Below, one piece after another: positions 35,416 through 42,457 of a stretch of 64,000 bases of DNA (within the stretch, counting starts at the first letter, position 1; each line of letters opens with the position of its first letter). The notes beneath the pieces are model-generated. The model was not told the DNA's origin and did not search any database. It saw only the letters and a list, made by a program, of their open reading frames with translations. Position numbers and translations under genes: made by a program. Origin of the DNA: Paraburkholderia sp. C35 (GTDB lineage: Bacteria; Pseudomonadota; Gammaproteobacteria; Burkholderiales; Burkholderiaceae); assembly GCF_003121405.1 (NCBI RefSeq), contig NZ_QBUY01000010.1, positions 1 through 64,000 on the forward strand. Direction: 5' to 3'.

Positions 35416-35983
35416 GATGGGACTCCTGATAATTTGGCCGGCCTTCCACCGGTATGGGCATTCGCCTCGCAGAGGTCGGTTGTCTCGGCGGAACGCCTCG
35501 GGCCAACTTGCATCAGGGACTTTTCACCCCTCTGCCGGAAACAGCACGCCTATTCCGGTCACGCCTGGCGCGGCAGTAGTACCAAGGGCATCCCACCCAA
35601 GATGGCGCTGTTAGAGCCGCGCTGGCTTTGAAAGGTCTTTCGACCTTCAGGAGTGAACGGTCAGTGTTCGCGTAAGGCGCACGTGTCTGCCGTAGACGTT
35701 CAGGGGGATATCTGTGCACCGGAGCCCAACCGGTGCCGCCAACCGCTCACTTCTGAAAGTCCCCGTCTTTCCGGGGTGTCCTCGGGTTCCACACCTTGTC
35801 CTGAATGGTGAGCATGCATTCACGGGATTTGATTCCCCCTACGGCATGCCAGCGCTGCCCGGAATTCAGTGGCCGTCTCTCCGACCTGTCACGACTGTTT
35901 GAGGGCCCGTCATCTGTTTGTGGGTGATCCTCGGGCAACGCGAACTTGTCGCAAGCCACGCCGTCCTCCCCTACGGGGTTTTT
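35416..35983 (-). ncRNA. ORF-free region with RNA-like structure, candidate noncoding RNA
   Basis: 568 bp without a convincing gene inside a densely packed operon. Arms 35642-35661 and 35742-35761 pair over 20 bp; on the leftward strand this is 17 Watson-Crick, 2 G-U and 1 mismatch. It encloses a perfect 7-bp hairpin (35716-35736), and CCCCG/CGGGG (35761-35776) and AAGGTC/GACCTT (about 35633-35646) lie beside it. Pairing is better leftward, fitting operon transcription. Class unknown. Confidence 0.45.
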
Positions 35984-36232
35984 TCAAACCTTTCTTTGAA
36001 CACAGTCGATCAGCGTCTGGACCGTCGAGAGCTTCTCGGATTCTTCGTCAGTGATTTCGATGCCGAATTCGTCTTCGATCGCCATGATCATTTCGATCAG
36101 GTCGAGTGAATCCGCGTTGAAATCCGCCGTCAGATGCGCCTCGGACGAAACGTCCGAAATGCTCACGCACATTTGCTCTGCCACAACTGCCTTGACGCGT
36201 TCTTCAACGCTACTGCTAAGAATCGTGTTCAT
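35984..36232 (-). CDS. Phage-encoded acyl carrier protein
   Basis: 82 residues, acidic four-helix carrier. The attachment motif is ADSLDLIE with phosphopantetheine Ser42, followed by MIMAIEDEFGIEI as in AcpP. It would carry acyl or peptidyl chains on a 4'-phosphopantetheine arm. ATG overlaps the stop of the upstream micro-membrane protein by one base (TAATG). No synthase or transferase gene is nearby, so it probably uses host enzymes or decoys them. Confidence 0.9.
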   Translation of the reverse strand: MNTILSSSVEERVKAVVAEQMCVSISDVSSEAHLTADFNADSLDLIEMIMAIEDEFGIEITDEESEKLSTVQTLIDCVQRKV

Positions 36233-36327
36233 TACTTCCCCACTCGAATGAGGCCCACCGTCTCCACAACCAACGCGACGCCAAGGACCACAAAGACAGC
36301 GATCACCGGGACGAGAAGCGGGCTCAT
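36232..36327 (-). CDS. 31-residue membrane micro-protein
   Basis: MSPLLVPVIAVFVVLGVALV and eleven more residues, essentially one transmembrane helix ending in a basic tail. AAGGTG precedes the ATG, which overlaps the previous stop (ATGA). It sits directly before the ACP gene with overlapping stop/start. Confidence 0.65.
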   Translation of the reverse strand: MSPLLVPVIAVFVVLGVALVVETVGLIRVGK

Positions 36328-36560
36328 GCCACACCTTCGCCGGTCACGCGGAAAACGCGCGGACTGTCGACGGGCTCGCGATACGTAGCGGGCGACTCGT
36401 CGTCCGAGCGGTTCGCCTTCCACACGAAACCCAACTCTGCGAAGTCATCGATGCTGACGTGGCGCGTCAGGCGGCCGATGGTGAAACTAACGATTCCGTT
36501 CGCGCGGAGCACACCTTCTGCTTCGTGTCCGTCTTCGTCGATTACGCGTCCTGTGGTCAT
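36324..36560 (-). CDS. Small phage protein downstream of DGR target 3
   Basis: 78 residues, ATG 36560 with GGGAG upstream. Strand-rich (GRVIDEDGHEAEGVLRANG, IGRLTRHVSIDDFAELGFVW), possibly a small barrel. Located 37 bp after target 3. Unknown. Confidence 0.65.
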   Translation of the reverse strand: MTTGRVIDEDGHEAEGVLRANGIVSFTIGRLTRHVSIDDFAELGFVWKANRSDDESPATYREPVDSPRVFRVTGEGVA

Positions 36561-36597
36561 GGCTAACTCCCGATGAAAGCCGAAGGAAATAACTGAA

Positions 36598-36984
36598 TTA
36601 CTGAATGGGCAATCTGCGGACGGCACGCGCACGACAGTGGTAGCTGGCCTTGCGGTAGTAGCTCTGGTCGCCGTAGCCGAAGTACTGGTACCAGGCGTAG
36701 GCGCTGTCCGATTCGTGCTCCTGTCCCGACCAGTACCAGTCGCGCTTGAACTCTTCACCGCAGTTAGCGAACAGCAGCGACTGCTCACGGCGCGTCGGCA
36801 ACTCTCCATCGATCGATTGCGCCCATTCCTTTGCGTTGCTCCACTTGCCGTCTTCGATATCGCCGGGCAGAAGGATCACGTGTTGATGCGCCGCGCCGTT
36901 CTTCCCGAGCAGGATGCCGGCGTAGACCTCGCCTTCGTTGAGTTCAGGAATCGAAAACTGCAGTGCTTCGTTGATCTGGGACAT
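36598..36984 (-). CDS. DGR target protein 3 (remote), C-type-lectin-like
   Basis: 128 residues from ATG 36984 (GGAGACAACC upstream). Domain order as in target 2: LNEGEVYAGILLGKNG, HVILLPGDIED, LPTRREQSLLFAN, WYWSGQE, variable segment AYAWYQYFGYGDQSYYRK, CRARAVRRLPIQ. VR3 has 12 adenine-site changes affecting 11 residues. It is 9.5 kb upstream of the TR, so it is diversified at a distance. It is the second gene of the leftward operon. Longer upstream frame is excluded because it overlaps the 37035 gene. Confidence 0.92.
   Translation of the reverse strand: MSQINEALQFSIPELNEGEVYAGILLGKNGAAHQHVILLPGDIEDGKWSNAKEWAQSIDGELPTRREQSLLFANCGEEFKRDWYWSGQEHESDSAYAWYQYFGYGDQSYYRKASYHCRARAVRRLPIQ
36612..36703 (-). 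repeat. DGR variable repeat VR3 (remote)
   Basis: 92 bp at the 3' end of target 3; twelve substitutions against the TR, all at coding-strand adenines. Same IMH-like end as VR1 and VR2. Confidence 0.95.
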
Positions 36985-37034
36985 GGTTGTCTCCGAGGTT
37001 TTGGATAAAGGCCGCGCAACGGCGGCCGTCCGCT

Positions 37035-37235
37035 TTAGTGAGCGACGATTTCCAGCTGGCAGTTGCTGATGTCGAAGAGAAAGTCGCGGCACTCTTCGGT
37101 GCTGGGGCTGCGGAACGACGGCTCCCAGTTCTCGGTCTCGTAGCCTTGCTGATATGCGGCGCGAGCCATCAGCAAGCTGGCTTGAGCGCGCGAGACTTCG
37201 TTTCCGTTCCAGTAGTACGAGTAGCTGCGATTCAT
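37035..37235 (-). CDS. First gene of leftward operon, small phage protein
   Basis: 66 residues, GGGAGATCGCC before the ATG. Starts MNRSYSYYWNGNEVSRAQ; helical middle and acidic end. No family recognised. It is the first gene after the leftward promoter, the place lambda uses for N, but it lacks an Arg-rich N-like motif. Confidence 0.65.
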   Translation of the reverse strand: MNRSYSYYWNGNEVSRAQASLLMARAAYQQGYETENWEPSFRSPSTEECRDFLFDISNCQLEIVAH

Positions 37236-37280
37236 GGCGATCTCCCGATGACTGCCGTGTTGTGTGCTGCGTTGGAGTGA

Positions 37281-37308
37281 AGAATAGCACCGCTATTTTG
37301 ATTGTCAA
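37281..37308 (-). promoter_or_regulatory. Leftward early promoter (PL-like)
   Basis: Read leftward: TTGACA (37303-37308), 16-bp spacer, TATTCT (37281-37286). The operator TAGC-GGT-GCTA (37285-37295) lies against the -10. It drives the operon from 37235 through the DGR, probably to the integrase. Confidence 0.8.
37285..37295. promoter_or_regulatory. Operator TAGC-N3-GCTA at leftward promoter
   Basis: Perfect dyad TAGC-ACC-GCTA overlapping the -10. An imperfect second half-site pair (AGC-AGT-GCTA, 37310-37319) lies just upstream of the -35. Same dyad as at the cI and cro promoters. Confidence 0.8.
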
Positions 37309-37374
37309 GAGCAGTGCTAGTCAGATGGGCGAAAAAAAATCCGCCGAAGCGGATCTGTCTTTTCTGAAGAAATA

Positions 37375-37671
37375 TCAGGGATGTTCTTCGCCGATGAGCT
37401 GCGTGAGCTTCATGGCCATGATCAGGCACGCCATTACAAGCGCGGGCGCGTCCTGGCGCGTTGCCTTCACAATGTCGTAGTCCACCTTTCCGTCGTCGTC
37501 GATGTGGACGTACAGGTTCCCACGGTAGACGGTACTTTGCCCGTCAAACCCTTCTGGGTCTCGCTTTGCCATCTTGGCCCCGTAATCGGTGGACGCTCGA
37601 CTTTTTCGCTTTCGATACTCGTCAATGTCGAACACCTTTCGATCTTCGAACCCCGGTCTTTCGCGCCGCAC
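37375..37671 (-). CDS. Hypothetical phage protein downstream of repressor
   Basis: 98 residues from GTG 37671 (AGGA five bases upstream). A start at GTG 37633 would remove most of the 50-bp overlap with the repressor gene. Core STVYRGNLYVHIDDDGKVDY, then an amphipathic end. Unknown role; probably co-transcribed with cI. Confidence 0.6.
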   Translation of the reverse strand: MRRERPGFEDRKVFDIDEYRKRKSRASTDYGAKMAKRDPEGFDGQSTVYRGNLYVHIDDDGKVDYDIVKATRQDAPALVMACLIMAMKLTQLIGEEHP

Positions 37672-38332
37672 GTGTGTCCTCGGTACGTGTGGCGAGGCGG
37701 TTCTCTCCGTCCCGAATCGCTCTGTCGGCGTCTTCCGCGATGCTTTGCATCGAGGCTGCGGGCTTCTTTACCGTCTCGTCTTTCTGGTGAGCGGTAATAG
37801 TGCCACTTTCTACATGTTTTTGGTGCTGGGATAGCAGGATTCTGACTGCGTCGAATACCTCGCGAGGCGCGTCGGCCTTATACGCTTCGGCGATCGCGTT
37901 CTGCGCGTCCACGACATATACCGGGAGCCGCGTAATAGGTTGCCCCAGTTTTTCTTCGTAGCGCTTTATTTGCCTCTCCGCGAGCTCTGGATCGTACTCT
38001 TGCTTTTTGATCTCGACGATAGCGATCGTCCCGTCAGACCGCGTAATCATCAGATCCGGAATGAACTTCGCGGCCTCTTTCACTTCGGCAGCGATAGCCG
38101 GGCTGATCTCGTCGAGCGGCACGTTAAGTCCACGCGCAAAACCTATGGCCGACTTCAGGCTCAGTGGACGTCGACCGTTGAGTAGCTGCCACATCATCCC
38201 TTGCGTGCCGATGTTGTATCTCGAACCAAACTCTTCCTGCGTCAAACCCCCGCTTTTCTCTTTGTAAAGCTCCGCCAGGCGGCGCGCCTCGGCCGCTTGC
38301 TGGTCATCTGTGCTGGTCGCTGCTTTCGTCAT
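37622..38332 (-). CDS. cI-like repressor with PD-(D/E)XK-like C-terminal domain
   Basis: 236 residues from ATG 38332. Residues about 15-80 form a Cro/CI-type helix-turn-helix (LTQEEFGSRYNIGTQGMM). The C-terminal part lacks the S24 autoprotease Ser/Lys pattern. Instead it has PDLMITRSDGTIAIVEIKKQ: D93, E107 and K109 spaced as in the PD-(D/E)XK nuclease core. It represses the early promoters through TAGC-N3-GCTA operators by position. Nuclease activity is unproven; the fold may be used for dimerisation. Confidence 0.82.
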   Translation of the reverse strand: MTKAATSTDDQQAAEARRLAELYKEKSGGLTQEEFGSRYNIGTQGMMWQLLNGRRPLSLKSAIGFARGLNVPLDEISPAIAAEVKEAAKFIPDLMITRSDGTIAIVEIKKQEYDPELAERQIKRYEEKLGQPITRLPVYVVDAQNAIAEAYKADAPREVFDAVRILLSQHQKHVESGTITAHQKDETVKKPAASMQSIAEDADRAIRDGENRLATRTEDTRAARKTGVRRSKGVRH

Positions 38333-38339
38333 GGATTCC

Positions 38340-38367
38340 AGTGTAGCGATGCTATTGGATACCTCAA
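38340..38367 (-). promoter_or_regulatory. Repressor promoter (PRM-like)
   Basis: Read leftward: TTGAGG (38362-38367), 16-bp spacer, TACACT (38340-38345), with operator TAGC-GAT-GCTA at 38344-38354 in the spacer and -10. The -35 is weak, as expected for a promoter needing control. Confidence 0.65.
38344..38354. promoter_or_regulatory. Operator TAGC-N3-GCTA near cI
   Basis: Perfect dyad TAGC-GAT-GCTA in the cI-cro intergenic region, on the cI promoter side. Confidence 0.8.
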
Positions 38368-38379
38368 CGAGCGGCGCTC

Positions 38380-38407
38380 TTGACATTAGAACTAGCGGTG
38401 CTAGTAT
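38380..38407 (+). promoter_or_regulatory. Rightward early promoter (PR-like)
   Basis: TTGACA (38380-38385, consensus), 16-bp spacer, TAGTAT (38402-38407). The operator fills the spacer. The cro-like ATG follows eight bases after the -10, so the message has almost no leader. Confidence 0.78.
38391..38405. promoter_or_regulatory. Operator ACTAGC-N3-GCTAGT at rightward promoter
   Basis: Perfect 6-bp dyad ACTAGC-GGT-GCTAGT, the strongest of the three operators, lying between -35 and -10 so that binding would exclude polymerase. Confidence 0.82.
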
Positions 38408-38414
38408 TTGGTCC

Positions 38415-38645
38415 ATGAAGCTCTCCGATTACCTCTCCAAACACAAGATCAGTCAGACGACATTTGCCGCGCAACTTGGCGTGTCGCAGGGCTTGGTCTA
38501 CCAGTGGCTAACCGGCAAACGTCCGGTTGCTGCGGAACAGTGCCCGAAGATCGAGGAACTCACGGGCGGCGAAGTCCGCTGCGAAGAGCTCAACGATCGC
38601 GTTGACTGGGCTTTTGTTCGCGCATCTGGAGAGAAGGTGACTTAG
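38415..38645 (+). CDS. cro: Cro/YdaS-like repressor
   Basis: 76 residues. HTH at about 5-45: MKLSDYLSKHKISQTTFAAQ and GVSQGLVYQWLTGKRPV, close to Cro/YdaS-type antirepressors. Divergent from the cI-like gene with shared operators between them. It likely shuts down cI in lytic growth. ATG 38415 gives the canonical length. Confidence 0.88.
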   Translation: MKLSDYLSKHKISQTTFAAQLGVSQGLVYQWLTGKRPVAAEQCPKIEELTGGEVRCEELNDRVDWAFVRASGEKVT

Positions 38646-38707
38646 AAACGAATTGCAGTTGGAACGGTGGTCTCCTAGCACGCCTTTACCCCCGCGTGTG
38701 TAGGTCT

Positions 38708-38737
38708 GCCCGGTGCCTTCGGGCCCGGGCTTTTTTA
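38708..38737 (+). terminator. Intrinsic terminator after cro (tR1-like)
   Basis: GCCCGG-TGCC / GGGCCCGGGC stem with TTC loop and six T. It lies 62 bp past cro and before the replication genes, the place where antitermination would act. Confidence 0.85.
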
Positions 38738-38880
38738 TTGGGTGAGGCAGTCGCTTTTGCGGTTGTCTGGTGGCAAGCATCGTTGGTTCCGGGGCGTCTT
38801 CGTGACGCCTTTATTTGGCGCCGAACCCAACCGGTGATTCAACCGGTTAGGCGATGAAAAATTTCTAAAAGGTGAAAGAA

Positions 38881-39225
38881 ATGAACGAGTTGGGGTTAGT
38901 GGGCGGGGTAGTGCTCGCGCCGGCGTTTTTGCCGGATGCCGAGGTGGCGAAGTGTTCGACGTATCGCGAGATCGTTCGCGTGTCGTGGGCCAATCGCCGA
39001 AGCAAGGCGATGACGCGCCAGACGCTGGCCGAGATGATCGGCTGCTATGCGTCGCACGTCTCGGACTATTTGCAGGCAGATGACAAGCCGTCGCGTCGTG
39101 ATCTGCCCGCAAAGTGTCTGAACGCCTGGGCGGCAACGGTTGGTAACTGGGGAGTCCAGCAGTGGCTCAACCGCCAGTCGAAGCTAACGATCATGGAAGA
39201 AGTCATTGCACAGAGGGCGGCATGA
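38881..39225 (+). CDS. CII-like HTH regulator
   Basis: 114 residues, AAGGTG before the ATG. The centre (MTRQTLAEMIGCYASHVSDY, about 44-63) is an HTH, then LPAKCLNAWAATVGNWGVQQW. Position right after cro and before the replication genes, and size, suggest a CII-type activator. Assigned by position and HTH only. Confidence 0.65.
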   Translation: MNELGLVGGVVLAPAFLPDAEVAKCSTYREIVRVSWANRRSKAMTRQTLAEMIGCYASHVSDYLQADDKPSRRDLPAKCLNAWAATVGNWGVQQWLNRQSKLTIMEEVIAQRAA

Positions 39226-39440
39226 ACGCACCCGATCAGTCAACAGAAGACGCAGCGCGCGAGGCCCGTATCGAGCAGCTCGGCGCCCAGATGGTTTTGT
39301 CGTCCGATCTCGTCGAACGCGCGCGACTGTGGTGCTCGATGAAAGACGAGATTGCGCATCGCTCGAAGGCTCAGATCGAGCGGATGGAAAAAGAACGCGG
39401 ACTAACGAGATCGACGGTGTGTCGCGGTTTCGACGAATAA
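39222..39440 (+). CDS. Small helical phage protein
   Basis: 72 residues, ATG overlapping the previous stop (ATGA). Helical and acidic, ending QIERMEKERGLTRSTVCRGF. No family recognised. Precedes the replication gene by 10 bp. Confidence 0.6.
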   Translation: MNAPDQSTEDAAREARIEQLGAQMVLSSDLVERARLWCSMKDEIAHRSKAQIERMEKERGLTRSTVCRGFDE

Positions 39441-39450
39441 GGGCGGCTGT

Positions 39451-40530
39451 GTGCAAGACGAATCACCGCAGCTCGAGAACGGCTACACGCGTCTCGCGAA
39501 TGAACTGCTTGATGCGTTGCTGTTGGCCGGTCTTAACGCGCGTCAGTGGGCCGTTGTTATGGCCGTGATCCGCAAGACTTACGGCTTCAACAAGAAGCAG
39601 GATGACATTGGATTGTCCCAGCTCTCAGAGATGACTGGCATTGCCAAACCTCACGTCAGTGTTGCGGTTCGCGATCTTGAAGCGCGCCGGGTAATCACGC
39701 GTGAAGTGGGCAAATTCGGTCATCGACTGGGGATCAACAAGCACTACAAGTCGTGGGTTGGGGTTACCGAATCAGTAACCCCTAGGGTTACCAAATCGGT
39801 AACCCCCGAACAACCGGAAAACAACGATATTCCAGACCAAAAAATGGATGAATCTCAGGCACCTACGGTTACCGAATCGGTAACCCCAGATGAGGCTGAA
39901 AAGGGTTACCAAATCGGTAACCCTGGGGTTACCGAATCAGTAACCCCCCCCGTTACCGAATCGGTAACCACAAAAGACAACCCTTCAAAAGACAACTACC
40001 AAAAGACAAAAACCTTCCCTCGCTCGCTTGGCGAGCGATTCGATATTTTCTGGTCGGCGTACCCGAGGAAGACGCAAAAGCAGGACGCCCTGAAAGCTTT
40101 CACCACGCTCAACCCTGATGACGATTTGCTCGAGCAGATCCTTGCTGGTCTGGATATCGCAAAGAAGTCGGAGCAGTGGAAGCAGAAGCGGTTTATCAAG
40201 CACGCGTCCACTTGGCTGAACAAGGCCTGCTGGCAGGATGAACTGGTGGTCGAGTACACCGAAAAGCAGATCTCGGTCATCGAGACGTACAACGCCTCGC
40301 TTGGAGACAACCTAGGCCGTATCGACACCGCCGTGTTCACCGAAGCGCGTGCTAACGCAATCGACGATTTCCTGACTTTCCGAACGAAAGACCCCGACTT
40401 CTGGAAGCGGTATTTCCCTTGGGTTGCGAAAAACGTCGACGTGCCGCCGCGTTGCGGTTTCGATTGGCTGATCGGTCGTGACGGCTACACGAAGGTCAAA
40501 GGCGGCCAGTTCACGAGGGACGCAGCATGA
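39451..40530 (+). CDS. Phage replication initiator, lambda O type
   Basis: 359 residues from GTG 39451. The N-terminal winged helix (about 8-105; LARQWAVVMAVIRKTYGF-like block NARQWAVVMAVIRKTYG) is the phage_rep_O domain. The middle (about 108-172) is read from the origin iterons and shows VTESVTP repeats. The C-terminal domain (about 190-355) should load DnaB, encoded next. Gene order and internal origin match lambda O. Confidence 0.9.
   Translation: MQDESPQLENGYTRLANELLDALLLAGLNARQWAVVMAVIRKTYGFNKKQDDIGLSQLSEMTGIAKPHVSVAVRDLEARRVITREVGKFGHRLGINKHYKSWVGVTESVTPRVTKSVTPEQPENNDIPDQKMDESQAPTVTESVTPDEAEKGYQIGNPGVTESVTPPVTESVTTKDNPSKDNYQKTKTFPRSLGERFDIFWSAYPRKTQKQDALKAFTTLNPDDDLLEQILAGLDIAKKSEQWKQKRFIKHASTWLNKACWQDELVVEYTEKQISVIETYNASLGDNLGRIDTAVFTEARANAIDDFLTFRTKDPDFWKRYFPWVAKNVDVPPRCGFDWLIGRDGYTKVKGGQFTRDAA
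39762..39969. repeat. Phage replication origin: six palindromic iterons
   Basis: Consensus GGTTACCRAATCRGTAACC at 39762-39780, 39786-39804, 39867-39885, 39904-39922, 39927-39945 and 39951-39969 (first base C in the last). Each is a near-palindrome (GTTAC arms). They lie in the middle of the O-type gene, exactly as in lambda ori. An AT-rich, A-rich stretch (39970-40010) follows and could be the unwinding region. Confidence 0.9.
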
Positions 40531-41927
40531 ACGCCCCCCACGAATTCGACGATTCAGGCCTGCGCACCCCGCCGCATTCGCTCGAGATGGAGCAGTCCGT
40601 GCTCGGTGCGTTGATGCTCGACAACGACGCGTTTGACGAGTTGCGAGGCCTGCGCGCCGAACATTTTTACCGCTACGAACACCGAGTGATCTTCGACGTG
40701 ATCACGAAGTTGATCGCGGCGACGCGTACGGCAGACGTCATGACCGTCTACGAGCGACTTCAGTCGGACGGTCGTGTTGACCAGACCGGCGGCCTGGCGT
40801 ACCTGAACAAGCTGTTCTCGAACACGCCGAGCGCGGCAAATATCGGGCGCTACGCGGAAATCGTGATCGATCGCTGGAAGCTGCGCGGGATCATCACGGC
40901 TGCCGACGAAGTCAGCGCGATGGCGTTCACCCGGAACGGGAAAGAGGTCGACGAGATCATCGGCGAGGCACAGAGCCGACTCGAGGAGTTGGCGGATCTG
41001 TCGTCGGATGCGCCGAAGCTAGCGTCTGAGAGTCTTCCGGCGTATCTCGAAAAACTCGATGCTCAGTATCACAGCGGAAACTCGCAGAAGACCTCGATCT
41101 CGACCGGCCTGAAGGCGCTCGATTGGCGCTTGGACGGTGGGATGCGTGGTGGCGAGCTGATCGTCGTTGCTGGCCGTCCAGCAATGGGCAAGACGGGTTT
41201 CGCGATGGGCATCGCCGACCACGTCGGAACAGAACTCGGTCTGCCCGTGGCAGTGTTCTCGCTCGAGATGCCGACCGAGCAACTGAACATGCGTACGCTC
41301 GCTCGGCTGTCGGGCCTTCCGATCTCGAAGCTGCGCGATGGCTCGAAGCTCGATGATGCTGATTGGCCGTATCTGACGAGCGCCGTTCAGCACATGACCG
41401 AGACGCAGATCTTCGTCGACGAATCTGGTTACGTTTCCCTCGGGGACATCGTTAGCCGAAGCCGAGCAATCAAGCGGCGACACGGTTTGGGATTGGTAGT
41501 CATCGACTACCTGCAGCTGATCCAGCTCGGCAGCGAAGAGCGACACGACCTGAAAATCGGTGCCGTGACTCGCGGGCTGAAGTTGCTCGCCAAGCAACTC
41601 GGCGTGCCGGTGATGCTGCTATCGCAACTGAACCGAAAACTCGAAGAGCGTCCCAACAAGCGGCCGATGGTTTCGGACCTGCGCGACTCCGGAACGATCG
41701 AGCAGGACGCTGACATCATCGTCTTGCTGTACCGCGACGAGGTTTACCACGAAGACACGTCGGACAAGGGCGTAGCCGAGGCGATCGTCGCGAAGCAGCG
41801 CAACGGCGCGCTCGGCACCGCGCATCTCGAATTCATTGCCGAGCAGGCGAAGTTCGGCAATCTCTCCGGCGGTTACATCCCGACGCCGCGCACGAAACCT
41901 CGGGCATCAAGAGGATTTGACGAATGA
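40527..41927 (+). CDS. dnaB: Replicative DNA helicase DnaB
   Basis: 466 residues. N-terminal DnaB domain (about 18-120; LEMEQSVLGALMLDNDAF) and RecA-like C-terminal domain with Walker A GRPAMGKT at 216-223 and Walker B LVVIDYLQLI near 330. Hexameric 5'-3' helicase. ATG overlaps the O-type gene stop by 4 bp. Confidence 0.95.
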   Translation: MNAPHEFDDSGLRTPPHSLEMEQSVLGALMLDNDAFDELRGLRAEHFYRYEHRVIFDVITKLIAATRTADVMTVYERLQSDGRVDQTGGLAYLNKLFSNTPSAANIGRYAEIVIDRWKLRGIITAADEVSAMAFTRNGKEVDEIIGEAQSRLEELADLSSDAPKLASESLPAYLEKLDAQYHSGNSQKTSISTGLKALDWRLDGGMRGGELIVVAGRPAMGKTGFAMGIADHVGTELGLPVAVFSLEMPTEQLNMRTLARLSGLPISKLRDGSKLDDADWPYLTSAVQHMTETQIFVDESGYVSLGDIVSRSRAIKRRHGLGLVVIDYLQLIQLGSEERHDLKIGAVTRGLKLLAKQLGVPVMLLSQLNRKLEERPNKRPMVSDLRDSGTIEQDADIIVLLYRDEVYHEDTSDKGVAEAIVAKQRNGALGTAHLEFIAEQAKFGNLSGGYIPTPRTKPRASRGFDE

Positions 41928-42457
41928 ATGATCTCGTAACCGAATTCGATGTACCGACCGTCGAAGTAGCGCAGGACACACTCTGCATTCTCGCTCTCGA
42001 TCTGGGCACTCAGCTCGGCTGGTCGACGCGCGATGCAAACGGGCGCGTGCGGCATGGATCTATCAGCTTCCATCCGCGCAAGACCGACGCAGCTGGGCAA
42101 CGCTGGCTTCGTTTTTCTGCGCACCTGTCATCGCTGAAGCGGGAAGTCGGTGGCGAATTCCACGTCGCTTACTACGAAAACGTGATGGCGCACGGCACGC
42201 GTGAGCATCCGAACGTTGTTGCCGCGCATGTATACGGCGGGTTCCTCGCCTGCCTCGAGGTCTTCTGCGACATCAACCGTATCCGCCTCGAGCCGGTCAG
42301 CGTGACCTCTGTGAAGAAGAGCTGGACGGGTCGCGGCAACTGCAACAAGGACGCGATGGTGGACGAAGCCCGGCGCCGCGGCTTCAAGGTGGTGGACGAC
42401 AACGCTGCCGATAGTTTGGCAATTCTGCACTACGCCATTGCAAAGGAGATTGAGTAA
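41924..42457 (+). CDS. RuvC-like Holliday junction resolvase
   Basis: 177 residues. RNase H-fold acidic residues: D26 (LALDLGTQLGWS), E85 (YYENVMAHG), D159/D163 (DDNAADSLAILHYA). Shorter than host RuvC by a few residues and typical of phage versions. It would resolve branched replication intermediates. Start overlaps the dnaB stop (ATGA). Confidence 0.9.
   Translation: MNDLVTEFDVPTVEVAQDTLCILALDLGTQLGWSTRDANGRVRHGSISFHPRKTDAAGQRWLRFSAHLSSLKREVGGEFHVAYYENVMAHGTREHPNVVAAHVYGGFLACLEVFCDINRIRLEPVSVTSVKKSWTGRGNCNKDAMVDEARRRGFKVVDDNAADSLAILHYAIAKEIE

Noticed and set aside
35513..35959. Two minus-strand frames (68 and 70 codons) in the structured block
   Set aside because: No good ribosome sites, and the stretch is better explained by RNA-like pairing. 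The 35747-35959 frame is the less certain rejection.
39762..39969. Repeats considered as a CRISPR array
   Set aside because: Units are 19-bp palindromes with uneven spacing (5 to 62 bp), lie within a coding gene and have no cas genes nearby; they are origin iterons.
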